Source of the DNA: Agrobacterium vitis
GTDB taxonomy: Bacteria; Pseudomonadota; Alphaproteobacteria; Rhizobiales; Rhizobiaceae
DNA length: 64,000 bases
Assembly: GCF_037039395.1 (NCBI RefSeq)
Contig: NZ_CP146244.1
Location: forward strand, 1,054,001 to 1,118,000
Direction: 5' to 3'
Under the pieces are notes generated by a model that saw only the letters and a list, made by a program, of their open reading frames with translations, was not told where the DNA came from and made no database searches. The position numbers and the translations under genes were made by a program. Positions within the stretch are counted from its first letter, which is position 1. The number at the start of each line of letters is the position of its first letter. This document shows, piece after piece, positions 34,188 through 43,324 of the stretch.

Positions 34188-35075
34188 TTATGCCAGGTTC
34201 TTTTTCAGAAAGGCCACGCTGCGCGACCAGGCAAGGTCTGCGGCCTCCTTGTTATAGCGGGCCGCCGACGTGTCATTGTTGAAGGCATGATTGACGCCAT
34301 CATAGACAAAGATTTCAGCTTGCTTGCCATTGGCCTCAAGCGCCTTGCGATACGTATCGATCCCGGCATTGATGCGCTCGTCAAGGCCAGCGTAATGCAG
34401 CATCAAGGGTGCGTTGATTGCTGGCACCTGTTCGGCTGGCGGCTGGGCCCCATAATAGGCGACACCGGCCCCAAGCTGCGGTGAGGCGATAGCCAACCGA
34501 TTGACCATGCCACCTCCCCAGCAAAATCCGATGGCGCCAACCTTGCCGTTGACGCCCTTCACGGCAGCGAGATAGCCACGGCTGGCCTCGGCATTGTTCA
34601 CCGTAGTGCCCAGATCGAGCGTGGTGAACATGTCGCGGGCCTTGTCCTCGTCTTCCGGCGTGCCGCCCTGTGGTGATAGAAAATCGGGCGCCAGCGTAAC
34701 GAAGCCTTCCAGCGCCAACCGACGTGTTACATCCTGGATATGCGGGTTGAGGCCTCGGTTTTCGTGGATGACGATCACGCCGGGCAGGGCGGTCTTGGCG
34801 TCTTTTGGGGTGACGAGATAGCCCTTCATCTCGCCGCTCGCGCCGGGATAGGTGACCATTGAGGCAGTCAACCGCTCATCGTTTTCCGGCGTCAGTGCTG
34901 CATTGGCCTTGTTGGCCGCCAGCATTGGCATAATGGCTGCGGCAGCAGCGCCCGAACCGGCAAGCTTCGTGAGCTTTTCCATGAAGCCTCGGCGGTCCAG
35001 GCTGAGATGGGTGTATTCATCATAGGCGTTGATCATCGCCTGGGTGATTGCTGGGGTAACGGCTGGCTTTTCCAT
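34188..35075 (-). CDS. Dienelactone hydrolase family protein with Tat-like leader
   Basis: 295 residues. The ATG at 35075 is preceded by GGAGGACACTG. The N-terminal region has a twin-arginine-type stretch (DRRGFMEKLTKLAGSG) followed by a hydrophobic segment and ANKANA, so export to the periplasm is likely. The alpha/beta-hydrolase core shows the cysteine nucleophile elbow GFCWGGG and the catalytic His in GVNHAFNND. The true substrate of this subgroup is unknown; chlorocatechol-type dienelactone is not implied by the context. Confidence 0.87.
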   Translation of the reverse strand: MEKPAVTPAITQAMINAYDEYTHLSLDRRGFMEKLTKLAGSGAAAAAIMPMLAANKANAALTPENDERLTASMVTYPGASGEMKGYLVTPKDAKTALPGVIVIHENRGLNPHIQDVTRRLALEGFVTLAPDFLSPQGGTPEDEDKARDMFTTLDLGTTVNNAEASRGYLAAVKGVNGKVGAIGFCWGGGMVNRLAIASPQLGAGVAYYGAQPPAEQVPAINAPLMLHYAGLDERINAGIDTYRKALEANGKQAEIFVYDGVNHAFNNDTSAARYNKEAADLAWSRSVAFLKKNLA

Positions 35076-35191
35076 CAGTGTCCTCCACAAGATTGTCCAG
35101 TCTAAAACATAGAAAACCCGAACCGGCATCCAATGTTCACTGGAGGCCAATCCGGGCTTTCATCAACACTTATTCGTGACCGCGATGTTTT

Positions 35192-36682
35192 TTATGCAGC
35201 GCCAGGATAATTCGGGCTTTCGCGGGTAATGGTAACGCCGTGCGGATGGCTTTCGCGCAGGCCCGCGCCGGAAATCCGCACGAAGGTCGCCTTTTCCTGG
35301 AAATCCTTGATGTCCTTGCCGCCGACATAGCCCATGGCGGCCTTGAGGCCACCTGCCAGCTGGTGCAGCACGGCAGAGACCGGACCCTTATAAGGCACCT
35401 GGCCCTCGATGCCTTCCGGCACCAGCTTCAGCGTATCGCGCACTTCCGCCTGGAAATAGCGGTCCGCCGAGCCACGCGCCATGGCGCCAACCGAACCCAT
35501 GCCGCGATAGGCCTTGAAGGAACGGCCCTGGTAGAGAAACACTTCGCCGGGGCTTTCATCCGTGCCAGCCAGCAGCGAGCCGACCATGACGGCGGAGGCA
35601 CCGGCGGCAATCGCCTTGGCCAGATCGCCGGAGAACTTGACGCCGCCATCGGCGATAACAGGAATATCCAGCTTATGGGCTGCCTCGACGGCTGCCATGA
35701 TGGCCGCCAGCTGCGGTACGCCGACGCCTGCGACGATACGGGTCGTGCAGATCGAGCCGGGCCCGATGCCGACCTTGACGCCATCGGCGCCTGCATCGAT
35801 CAGGGCGCGGGTACCATCGCCGGTGGCAACATTGCCAGCAATGATCCGCACCGAGTTCGACATTTTCTTCACGGCGGTCACGGCATCCAGCACCCGCTGC
35901 GAATGGCCGTGGGCGGTATCGACGACGATCACGTCGACACCGGCCTCGATCAGCCGTTCGGCCCGTTCGCGTCCGTCATCGCCGGTGGAAATGGCGGCGG
36001 CGACCCGCAGGCGACCCTGAAAATCCTTGGCGGCGTGAGGGTTGAGCTGCGACTTTTCGATATCCTTGACGGTGATCAGGCCGACGCAGCGGCCTTCATT
36101 GTCCACTACCAGCAGTTTTTCGATCCGGTGGCTATGCAGAAGACGCTTGGCTTCCTGCTGCTCGACGCCATCCTTGACGGTGATCAGGTTGTCACGGGTC
36201 ATCAATTCATGGATCTTCTGGGAATGATCCGAGGCAAAGCGCACATCGCGGTTGGTGAGAATGCCGACCAGGCGACCGGGACGGCCACCGTTTTCGACCA
36301 CCGGAATGCCGGAAATGCCGTGGGCCTTCATAAGGCCGAGTGCTTCGGCCAGCGTTGCTTCCGGATGAATGGTGACCGGATTGATCACCATGCCGCTTTC
36401 GAATTTCTTGACCTGGCGAACCTCTTCGGCCTGTTCAGTCGGTGTCAAATTGCGGTGGATAACCCCAAGGCCACCAGCCTGGGCCATGGCAATCGCCAGC
36501 CGGCTCTCGGTGACCGTATCCATGGCGGAAGACAGGATGGGGAGCGAAAGATCGATATCCTTGGCGATCCGGGTGGAGATATTCGTCTGGCCCGGCATGA
36601 CTTCCGAATGTCCGGGCTGGAGGAGAACATCGTCAAAGGTAAGCGCTTCTGCGCCGGTTGCCGAAATTACGATCCGTGCCAT
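35192..36682 (-). CDS. guaB: Inosine-5'-monophosphate dehydrogenase
   Basis: 496 residues; oxidises IMP to XMP with NAD, the committed step of GMP synthesis, in the cytosol. The ATG at 36682 ([21 protein letters not shown]) follows an AAGGATATTGGC site. The much longer open frame upstream is non-coding extension. The barrel is interrupted by a CBS pair (about residues 100-215). The catalytic Cys is at about 312 in [15 protein letters not shown], and the flap region [19 protein letters not shown] is present. Stand-alone gene here; no guaA is visible. Confidence 0.95.
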   Translation of the reverse strand: MARIVISATGAEALTFDDVLLQPGHSEVMPGQTNISTRIAKDIDLSLPILSSAMDTVTESRLAIAMAQAGGLGVIHRNLTPTEQAEEVRQVKKFESGMVINPVTIHPEATLAEALGLMKAHGISGIPVVENGGRPGRLVGILTNRDVRFASDHSQKIHELMTRDNLITVKDGVEQQEAKRLLHSHRIEKLLVVDNEGRCVGLITVKDIEKSQLNPHAAKDFQGRLRVAAAISTGDDGRERAERLIEAGVDVIVVDTAHGHSQRVLDAVTAVKKMSNSVRIIAGNVATGDGTRALIDAGADGVKVGIGPGSICTTRIVAGVGVPQLAAIMAAVEAAHKLDIPVIADGGVKFSGDLAKAIAAGASAVMVGSLLAGTDESPGEVFLYQGRSFKAYRGMGSVGAMARGSADRYFQAEVRDTLKLVPEGIEGQVPYKGPVSAVLHQLAGGLKAAMGYVGGKDIKDFQEKATFVRISGAGLRESHPHGVTITRESPNYPGAA

Positions 36683-36846
36683 GCCAATATCCTTCATATG
36701 AATAGGCAGAGTCCTCCAGAAAAGCGATTTTCCTCTGGATTCCTTTGCATGTAATGCTTGGAGGTTGGCGAGGGCTGGTAACACGTTCATGACAGGAAGG
36801 GAATAGCAAAAGCATGGATTGTGGATGACGTCAGTCATCCCTCTTT

Positions 36847-37770
36847 TTAAACATCCTGCCGCTGTTCTGGGGGTGTCGATTTTTCCCGCGCGCTGGCGGC
36901 AAGGCCATCGGCCAGCGCTTCCATATCGGCTTGGCGGGCGCTGGATCGCCGCCAGATCAGGCCGATTTCGCGGTAGGGCGGCGGATCGGTAAAGGGAATG
37001 ATGCGGATCTTGTTGCGGCTGGTTTCGGTCTCGATCGCCATTTCGGGAATCAGCGTCATGCCCATATCGTGGGAAACCATCTGGAGCAGTGTCGCCATGG
37101 AGGTTGCGCCGAAATTGACCATGCTGCGCCGGCTGGCGGTTTTGCAGACGGCCAGCGCCTGATCGCGCAGGCAATGGCCTTCCTCCAGCAGCAGCAACCG
37201 GTCGGTGTCCACGTCCGCTTCCACCAGGGGAGACAGAAGCACGGCGTCGTCATTACGGGCCACGGCCATGAAAAACCGATCGACCAGCAGGCTGCGGCAG
37301 ACCAGAGCGTCCGCATACACCGGCAGCGCCGCGACGACCGCATCCAGTTTGCCGTCATTAAGGTCGGACAGCAGCCGATCGGTGACTGCTTCCTTGAGTT
37401 CGATCTCGATCAGAGGATGATTTTGCCGCAGATAAGGCACCATGCGCGGCACCATATAGGGGGCGACGGTGGGTATGATGCCGATCCGCACCAGGCCTTC
37501 CAACATGCCGCCATTGTTGCGCGCCGCCTGTTCCAGCCGGTCTATTCCCGCCAGGACCTCGCGCACATGGGCCAGGATTTCCAGCCCCTTGGTGGTCAGG
37601 ATTGTGCTGGCGCGCGTACGCTCAATCAGCATCACACCGAGATGCTTTTCCATCTCCATGATCTGCGCCGAAAGCGCGGGTTGGCTGACATGGACGACAT
37701 CGGCAGCCCGACCGAAATGCAGTGTGGTGGCAAGCGCATCGAAGTAGCGCATTTGACGAATGGTCAGCAT
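36847..37770 (-). CDS. oxyR: LysR-family hydrogen peroxide regulator OxyR
   Basis: 307 residues, N-terminal LysR helix-turn-helix ([20 protein letters not shown]) and effector domain. The segment [14 protein letters not shown] contains Cys200 and Cys209, the same nine-residue spacing as the redox-sensing Cys199/Cys208 of Escherichia coli OxyR, so a disulfide switch is expected. No catalase gene is adjacent. An IS5-family element has inserted 342 bp beyond its start codon, on the side where a divergent target gene would lie. Confidence 0.9.
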   Translation of the reverse strand: MLTIRQMRYFDALATTLHFGRAADVVHVSQPALSAQIMEMEKHLGVMLIERTRASTILTTKGLEILAHVREVLAGIDRLEQAARNNGGMLEGLVRIGIIPTVAPYMVPRMVPYLRQNHPLIEIELKEAVTDRLLSDLNDGKLDAVVAALPVYADALVCRSLLVDRFFMAVARNDDAVLLSPLVEADVDTDRLLLLEEGHCLRDQALAVCKTASRRSMVNFGATSMATLLQMVSHDMGMTLIPEMAIETETSRNKIRIIPFTDPPPYREIGLIWRRSSARQADMEALADGLAASAREKSTPPEQRQDV

Positions 37771-38108
37771 GATAGGATTTCCAAATCGAATTTAGAAATA
37801 AATACGATTGGAAATTATCAGTCGTCAATGGAACACTGCATCCATTAAGAGAAAACACTGTTTTAAAATCAATTTGGCGAAGGCAGCCTTCCGAAGGAGG
37901 AGGCCATGACGGATTTCTCGGAGAATAGAGACCGCAACTGGAATTGCCGGAACTGGCATTCATGTGCCGGGATCGATCATTGGGCGCCAACTGGCATATT
38001 TCAAACTGGTACATCCAGACGCTGAAGCAAGTATTCATACTGCCTTTGGGCAGTTTCCAGCTTCGAAGCAGATACGATCCAGCATCGCCGCTGAACAACC
38101 CTACACGT
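37771..38108. other. Region between oxyR and the IS element, possible gene remnant
   Basis: A strong ribosome-binding site (AAGGAGGAGGCC) precedes an ATG at 37906, but that frame stops after about 40 codons. A second frame is open from about 37910 up to the IS edge, and on the other side of the IS it continues openly if one target copy is removed. I cannot match it to a family. It may be a short gene with a frameshift that the IS later split, or chance. Confidence 0.3.
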
Positions 38109-38112
38109 ATCT

Positions 38113-39423
38113 GGACACCTCTAAAAACCTCCCCATTTTCCGCGTTTCATGATTCAATCCGGCCAGTGTGATTTTCTGGGAGCGGATGATGCGTGGGCAA
38201 CCGGGCTTTTGGGATTTGGATGATCGTTACGAACGGCTGAGTGCCGTCGGCGATCCGCTGGAGAAGCTCAACAGCATCATTCCATGGGCGATATTTGAAA
38301 AACCTTTAGCGAAGGCGCTGAAGCGGTCCGACGGATCGAAGGGTGGACGTCCACCATTTCCGTCGGTTCTGATGTTTAAAATCCTGGTGCTGCAAGCGCT
38401 TTATAATCTCTCCGACGACCAAGCGGAGTTTGTTATCCAGGACCGGCTGTCGTTTATGCGTTTCCTTGGCCTTTCCCTTTCGCAGAAGGTGCCGGATGCC
38501 AAGACGATCTGGCTGTTCCGAGAGAGTTTGGTGCGTGCAGGTGCCATTGATAATCTGTTTGCCCGTTTCGACAAGCATCTCTCACGTTCCGGATATCTGG
38601 CCAAAGGCGGGCAGATCGTTGACGCCACGATCATCCAGGCTCCCAAGCAACATAACAGCCAGGACGAGAAAGACGCGATCAAGGCCGGCGAAATCCCTGA
38701 GGACTGGAAGGATAAACCCGCCAGGCTGGCCCAGAAGGACCGCGACGCGCGATGGACAGTGAAGTATTCCAAGGCGAAACGGCCAACGGAGACGCCGACG
38801 TCGACGACGACTGGCCAGCACGATATTGCCATTCCAATGTTTGGTTACAAAAACCATGCAGGCATCGACCGAGCCCATGGCTTTATCCGGGGATGGACGG
38901 TGACGAGTGCGAGCGCCCATGACGGAGCCCAGCTTCGAAACGTAGTGACCAAAGACAATACCGCGTCGACGGTCTGGGCCGATACGGCCTATCGCTCCAA
39001 GACCAACGAGGAATGGTTGCAGGACAATGGCCTAAAGTCCGACATCCATCAGAAGAAGCCAAAGGGCAAACCCATGCCGGAGGCGATGTCGCGCGCCAAC
39101 GGCCGTCGTTCGAAGGTCCGCTCCGCCATCGAACATGTCTTTGCGCGGCAGAAGGACAAGATGAAGCTCTTCGTGCGCACCATCGGAATCAGCCGAGCGA
39201 GGGTGAAGATCGGCATGGCCAATATCACCTACAACATGCTTCGCTATGTCTGGCTGACTGGAAAACCACGGACCGCATAACGCGCAGCTGGCCGGAAGGC
39301 CGAAATGCATGCCGCAGATGCGGCAATCATCACAAAAAATGGGCGATCATCCGCGCGAGTTCATCGCGGAAATACATCCACGGCACCATCTTGCCAACTG
39401 CGACCGGTAAATCGAGGTGTCCA
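38113..39423 (+). mobile_element. Complete IS5-family insertion sequence
   Basis: 1311 bp. The ends carry inverted repeats starting GGACACCTC at 38113 and its complement GAGGTGTCC ending at 39423; matching continues imperfectly to about 16 bp (xAxxxACC). The 4-bp direct repeats ATCT at 38109-38112 and 39424-39427 are a target-site duplication, which shows simple insertion and an intact element. It carries one transposase gene in the plus direction. Confidence 0.9.
38168..39280 (+). CDS. IS5-family transposase
   Basis: 370 residues from a GTG at 38168; an ATG at 38186 after GGGAGCGG would give 364 residues and may be the real start. N-terminal GQPGFWDLDDRYERLSAVG is typical of IS5-type proteins. 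The DDE residues appear to be Asp in GGQIVDATIIQ, Asp in TVWADTAYRS and Glu in RSAIEHVFARQK, so it should be functional. It fills most of the element. Confidence 0.92.
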   Translation: MIFWERMMRGQPGFWDLDDRYERLSAVGDPLEKLNSIIPWAIFEKPLAKALKRSDGSKGGRPPFPSVLMFKILVLQALYNLSDDQAEFVIQDRLSFMRFLGLSLSQKVPDAKTIWLFRESLVRAGAIDNLFARFDKHLSRSGYLAKGGQIVDATIIQAPKQHNSQDEKDAIKAGEIPEDWKDKPARLAQKDRDARWTVKYSKAKRPTETPTSTTTGQHDIAIPMFGYKNHAGIDRAHGFIRGWTVTSASAHDGAQLRNVVTKDNTASTVWADTAYRSKTNEEWLQDNGLKSDIHQKKPKGKPMPEAMSRANGRRSKVRSAIEHVFARQKDKMKLFVRTIGISRARVKIGMANITYNMLRYVWLTGKPRTA

Positions 39424-39583
39424 TCTGTTTCGAAAAGGGGCGTCAGAAGCCGTTTTGGCACGGTTTCTGACCCCCTGTTTTATATGGGTTTACTACTTTG
39501 CATTAATCAAAACTGAACACCCTTCCAATAGAGCCCTTACCTGTGGTCCACATGATGTGGAAATTATCCTAGGACAGGACGGA

Positions 39584-40228
39584 ATGGGGACGGCGATGAA
39601 AATGCCGAATGAAAGCTCGCGAATCAATCCACGCAAGCAGCCAAAACAGAAGCGCAGTATCCAGCGTGTGGAAAATATTCTGAATTCGGCGGAGTTTCTT
39701 ATTATCAAGCATGGGGTTTCCCAATTGCGCATGACGGATATTGCCGCGAATGCCGGCGTACCTGTGGGCTCCGTCTATCAATTCTTTCCGCAGAAAGCGG
39801 CTGTGCTTAAAGCCATCATGGACATGCGCCTGACCAGCCTGGCCGAGGATATTACCATGCGGTTAACGGATGTGCGCGACGAAGCCGATGCGCGCGCCCG
39901 TCTGGTGGACCTGATCGAGCGCGGCGCGCGCCTGCATCGTGACAATCCGCTATGTCGGGAATTCTGGATCGCGATGTCGACCGATCCGGATCTCGGCGCG
40001 CTGCAATACAAGGCTCAGGAAGACATTGGCGCGTTGGCGATGAGATGGCTGGGGCCGTTTGCCAGTGGTGGGGATGGGCAGGGTAAACACAATCGTTTCC
40101 TGCTGGTTGCAGTCCTGACCGGAGCGGTTTTCCGCGCCATCGCCGAAAAGCATGAGCGCGCCTGGGCGATGTTGGACGAGTGGAAAAAAGCCGCATGCGC
40201 CATGCTGTTTCAACCAGCGCAAAAGTGA
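39584..40228 (+). CDS. TetR-family transcriptional regulator
   Basis: 214 residues from the ATG at 39584, which follows ACAGGACGGA. Two further in-frame ATGs (39596, 39602) are possible starts. The N-terminal helix-turn-helix spans about residues 25-75 (GVSQLRMTDIAANAGVPVGS then VYQFFPQKAAVLKA). The ligand domain is not assignable. Its start is about 160 bp from the IS right end, so the insertion may have changed its promoter. It converges with a LysR gene; no target is evident. Confidence 0.85.
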   Translation: MGTAMKMPNESSRINPRKQPKQKRSIQRVENILNSAEFLIIKHGVSQLRMTDIAANAGVPVGSVYQFFPQKAAVLKAIMDMRLTSLAEDITMRLTDVRDEADARARLVDLIERGARLHRDNPLCREFWIAMSTDPDLGALQYKAQEDIGALAMRWLGPFASGGDGQGKHNRFLLVAVLTGAVFRAIAEKHERAWAMLDEWKKAACAMLFQPAQK

Positions 40229-40306
40229 TTGCGACAGGTTCTGATGCAATACGAACGGTCGTTTTTAAGGCCGCTCTTATAAGAGGGCCGGACGATCCAG
40301 GCTGGT

Positions 40307-41260
40307 TTACCAGCCTGGAATCATATGTCCCGCCCGCAGGCGCGGATAGTAACGGGAATAGGTTTTCGGTTCCCCTTCCATGTCGTCTTCAATAGCCGTC
40401 GGATTGATGTTGTCGAGACAGGCGGCGATATGGTCGGTAATGGCGTTCATCAGCGAGGGTGACATACCGGGGCGTTTCATGATGCCGATCTGCACGGGCG
40501 GCAGTGGCGGAAAGCCATCCACCTGGCCCAGTACTTTCATACCGGTTCGCAGCGCCGATTCAGGGAGAACAGAAACGGCCAAGCCAGCCAGCACTGCGGC
40601 GGCGACCACGGTCGATGACCAGCTGGTGAACAGGATCTGATAGTCGCGCCCGTCGGCATCGAGCGCCGAACAGGCCAATTGCCGCCAATTGCAATCGCGC
40701 CGTCCAACTGCAAGCGGCACAGGCGCATCGTCGCGCAGGGGGTGGTTGGCCGAAGCCACCCAGCAAAGCGGCTCGGTGCGCATCACATCGGATTGTCTGG
40801 CCGCCGGGTTATGGGTCACAAGCGCAATGTCCAGCTCGCCCCGGGCCATTTTCTCGGCCAGGTCGGTGGAGGGCTCGCAGACGATGTAAAGCTCGACATT
40901 GGGATGGGTCTTGGCAAAACGACCAATAATTTCAGGCATGTAACGGTCGGCATAATCATCCGGTGTGCCGATCCGCAGCGTGCCTTCCAACCGGTTGTCG
41001 TCGAAAGCGGCAATTGCCTCGCTGTTCAGCCGGACGATCCGCCGTGCATAGTTCAGCAGTTTTTCGCCTTCCGCGGTCAGCCGGTTGCCACGCCCGTCCT
41101 TGATGAACAATTGCTTGCCGATCCGCTCTTCCAGACGGCGCATCTGCATGGAAACAGCTGATTGGGTCTTGAAGACCCGCCCCGCCGCCTTGGTGAAACT
41201 GCCGGTGTCGACGATGGCGATGAAGGTTTGCAACTGGTCAGTATCGAGAGGTGCGGACAT
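40307..41260 (-). CDS. LysR-family transcriptional regulator
   Basis: 317 residues from the ATG at 41260; starts at 41269 and 41305 are alternatives. N-terminal helix-turn-helix (TGSFTKAAGRVFKTQSAVSM) and LysR substrate-binding domain with GTPDDYADRYMP. The first 90 residues resemble LrhA/HexA-type regulators, but the effector and targets are unknown. Convergent with the TetR gene, with an inverted repeat CCAGGCTGG / CCAGCCTGG at 40297-40318 spanning its stop codon. Confidence 0.87.
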   Translation of the reverse strand: MSAPLDTDQLQTFIAIVDTGSFTKAAGRVFKTQSAVSMQMRRLEERIGKQLFIKDGRGNRLTAEGEKLLNYARRIVRLNSEAIAAFDDNRLEGTLRIGTPDDYADRYMPEIIGRFAKTHPNVELYIVCEPSTDLAEKMARGELDIALVTHNPAARQSDVMRTEPLCWVASANHPLRDDAPVPLAVGRRDCNWRQLACSALDADGRDYQILFTSWSSTVVAAAVLAGLAVSVLPESALRTGMKVLGQVDGFPPLPPVQIGIMKRPGMSPSLMNAITDHIAACLDNINPTAIEDDMEGEPKTYSRYYPRLRAGHMIPGW

Positions 41261-41342
41261 GGCGGACATTCCATCAGTTGGATTGATGATTACCATTAGA
41301 AACATTCACTGGACTGATCAATAGAAATTCGGCAAATCTAGA

Positions 41343-41388
41343 GCATCGGACCGAAAGCTAAGAACCGGTTTTCGCAAAACTCCGATGC
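41343..41388. repeat. Palindromic intergenic repeat, family 1 copy 1
   Basis: Begins GCATCGGA, contains AACCGGTTTTCG and ends TCCGATGC. A second copy in the opposite orientation lies at 44735-44780, so this is a dispersed repeat. It sits in the leader region upstream of DUF1127, in the 327-bp gap 41261-41587. Confidence 0.75.
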
Positions 41389-41403
41389 GCAAACAAAAGC
41401 TTG

Positions 41404-41440
41404 GAACATTGTGCCGATTCCGATTGCTGGCACAATGTTC
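41404..41440. repeat. Perfect 12-bp inverted repeat beside repeat copy 1
   Basis: GAACATTGTGCC (41404-41415) and GGCACAATGTTC (41429-41440) with a 13-nt loop. It may be the other half of the same mosaic repeat or a hairpin in the DUF1127 leader. There is no T-tract. Confidence 0.6.
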
Positions 41441-41587
41441 TAAACTGCAAAATGTCAATCGACGCCACGAGTAACCGGCTGATGTTCAGTTGTCGCGGTG
41501 TCCTTCAACCCCTTCACGGCGTCCCTCCGGCTTGGTTTTCCAAGCGCGGTCGCCCCTTCTCGTGCCGAATTTGAAAGGACTATCGTC

Positions 41588-41776
41588 ATGCGCACGACCA
41601 GACAGATCACCGTAGCGGCTTTTCCTCACGCAGAGGGCGCGGTCATCGCAGCCCTTCGCGCCATTGTCTGGACAGTGAATTCTGTGCTGCGCACGCTCAA
41701 TAACCGCCGTGCGGCTCTTAAGCTTGCGGATCTCGACGATTACCTTCTGCATGATGTCGGTTTGACCCGAGACTGA
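41588..41776 (+). CDS. DUF1127 domain small protein
   Basis: 62 residues from the ATG at 41588 after GAAAGGACTATCGTC. The C-terminal half, with RAALKLADLDDYLLHDVGLT, is the DUF1127 arginine-rich signature common in rhizobia. In Agrobacterium some DUF1127 proteins influence phosphate and carbon metabolism and RNA turnover, but the role of this copy is unknown. A strong terminator follows. Confidence 0.85.
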   Translation: MRTTRQITVAAFPHAEGAVIAALRAIVWTVNSVLRTLNNRRAALKLADLDDYLLHDVGLTRD

Positions 41777-41947
41777 ACTGGAGGCCGAATTGTCGAAGTC
41801 CGGGCCACTTGAAGATCCGTCGGCGAAGCTGGCAGGTCTCGCGCGCGCCAGGATCCGTAAACAGGTGAGCACGCTTTCTGTCGGCTGAAAGATCCCGTTT
41901 CCACCCGCCATCCCCGCAGGGCGAAAAGCCAATCGGCCCTGCTTTTG

Positions 41948-41981
41948 CCCGGCAACAGGTCACTGTTGCCGGGTCTTTTTT
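41948..41981 (+). terminator. Rho-independent terminator after DUF1127
   Basis: CCCGGCAACAG / CTGTTGCCGGG, an 11-bp perfect stem with a GTCA loop, followed by TCTTTTTT. It also faces the DUF937 gene, which ends 28 bp further on from the other strand. Confidence 0.92.
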
Positions 41982-42008
41982 CGTGCGCCAACCAGTGTTG
42001 GCCTTCCG

Positions 42009-42908
42009 TCAATGCTTGGAGTGAGTGGCGCCTTCGTCCGATTCAGTGCGAACATCCTTGCCGGGCGCCGTCACATAGGTCTCAAAGATCTGTTCCACAC
42101 TCTTCTGATAGCTTTTCTGCACGTTCAGACCGCTGTCGAACATGGTGTTGACGATATCCATCATCGATTTTCTGGCTTCGGCTTCCGGGGTCGGCTTTGG
42201 TGCCTCGGCTTTGGGGGCTTGCCCCATCGTGCCGCTGACCATGTCCTGCCAGGCCTTGGTGAAGGGATTGCCCAGGAAAGGGTTCGTTTCGGTCTTGGGT
42301 GCTGCCTTGGCCGCACTTATGCCCATCATTTGCTGCCAGGCGGCAATAAAGGGATTGTCGAAGGGACCGGGCGATGTCGGTGGTGCTTTCGGTGAAAATC
42401 CCGTTGCCTGAAGCCATTCCTGGATCATTCCAGCCATTGGGCCAGCCATCGGGTTATTGGCAAAGGGATTGCTGGCCTGCTGCATCTGTCCAAGGCTCTG
42501 CTTGAACAATCCGCCCATGATCGTATCGGCCATAGCTGGCAGCATGCGTTTCAGAATGTCCTGGCCGATGCCGGTGATCTGGGCCGCCTGGGCGGCGACA
42601 GCGCGCGACACGTCCTTGGAACCAAACAATTGTTGCAAAACCTGATTGCCGTCGGCAATGCCCTGGGGTGTAAAGGCCTTGCCCATATCCTCGAAATACT
42701 GGGCATAATTGCCGGACGATAAGGCGGTAAACAGGCTGGACAGATCATAAGGATTGGCAGCGGTACGCTTGAAACCGGAGGAAAAGGCGGGTGTCAATGC
42801 GGCGAGCGCCTGCGCCACCTGTTCCTGAGCAAGCCCGAACTGCTTTGCCATGGCATCCATGGCTGCGCCATTCTGTGCTCTCAGCAGCATATCGAACAGT
42901 GGCAACAT
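42009..42908 (-). CDS. DUF937 domain-containing protein
   Basis: 299 residues from the ATG at 42908 after GGGGAGC. The N-terminal 150 residues match the DUF937 (YidB-like) pattern, with an alanine- and glutamine-rich helical region (MAKQFGLAQEQVAQALAALT). The second half is rich in Pro, Asn-Pro-Phe and Met repeats (NPFANNP, DNPFIAAW, NPFLGNPF), followed by a helical tail. Function unknown. Its upstream leader contains overlapping inverted repeats. Confidence 0.75.
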   Translation of the reverse strand: MLPLFDMLLRAQNGAAMDAMAKQFGLAQEQVAQALAALTPAFSSGFKRTAANPYDLSSLFTALSSGNYAQYFEDMGKAFTPQGIADGNQVLQQLFGSKDVSRAVAAQAAQITGIGQDILKRMLPAMADTIMGGLFKQSLGQMQQASNPFANNPMAGPMAGMIQEWLQATGFSPKAPPTSPGPFDNPFIAAWQQMMGISAAKAAPKTETNPFLGNPFTKAWQDMVSGTMGQAPKAEAPKPTPEAEARKSMMDIVNTMFDSGLNVQKSYQKSVEQIFETYVTAPGKDVRTESDEGATHSKH

Positions 42909-42966
42909 GTGTATTTGCTCCCCGGCGCGCAGCCTTTTCATACGTTATACCAAGTCTCAAAGATGC

Positions 42967-43070
42967 TGACGCATCCTCGACTTGAAAAATTGAACATATC
43001 TCAAATGCGTCAGAAGCTTGAGATATGTTTAAAAGGAATACGAAGGTCATTTTCAGTGACTCTTCGTATT
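42967..43070. repeat. Interleaved inverted repeats in the DUF937/gshA gap
   Basis: Arm A1 TGACGCAT (42967-42974) pairs with A2 ATGCGTCA (43005-43012). Arm B1 AACATATCTCAA (42993-43004) pairs with B2 TTGAGATATGTT (43018-43029). The order A1-B1-A2-B2 means the two stems cannot form together except as a pseudoknot. A further stem AATACGAAG / CTTCGTATT spans 43037-43070. The remaining parts of the 416-bp gap 42909-43324 show no gene. Confidence 0.7.
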
Positions 43071-43324
43071 AATCATGCGTTGGCGGTCGTCCGAATGGTC
43101 AGCCTGGGGCTCAAGAACGCTTTGCGCTCGATCACTACAGGTACGGCGTCTTTTCCGCTTGTTTCGCGGCATGATCAGCCGTCGTCACCAGCCGGTTCCC
43201 ACCAACCGATTCCCAATAATCGAGTCAGGGAGAAAACCATGCAAGGGCCACTATAGCGGGAAACATCCGGCTGCAAATCGTTTTTTTCAGGCACGCACAA
43301 GGGTTTGCCAGCGCGTTGCCCGCA

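Noticed and set aside
36683..37174. 660-codon version of guaB
   Set aside because: The extra N-terminal part is not IMPDH-like and overlaps the OxyR gene; the ATG at 36682 gives the standard protein.
40269..40289. GGCC-CTCTT/AAGAG-GGCC hairpin after the TetR gene as terminator
   Set aside because: A stem exists, but no T-tract follows in either direction, so I did not list it as a terminator.
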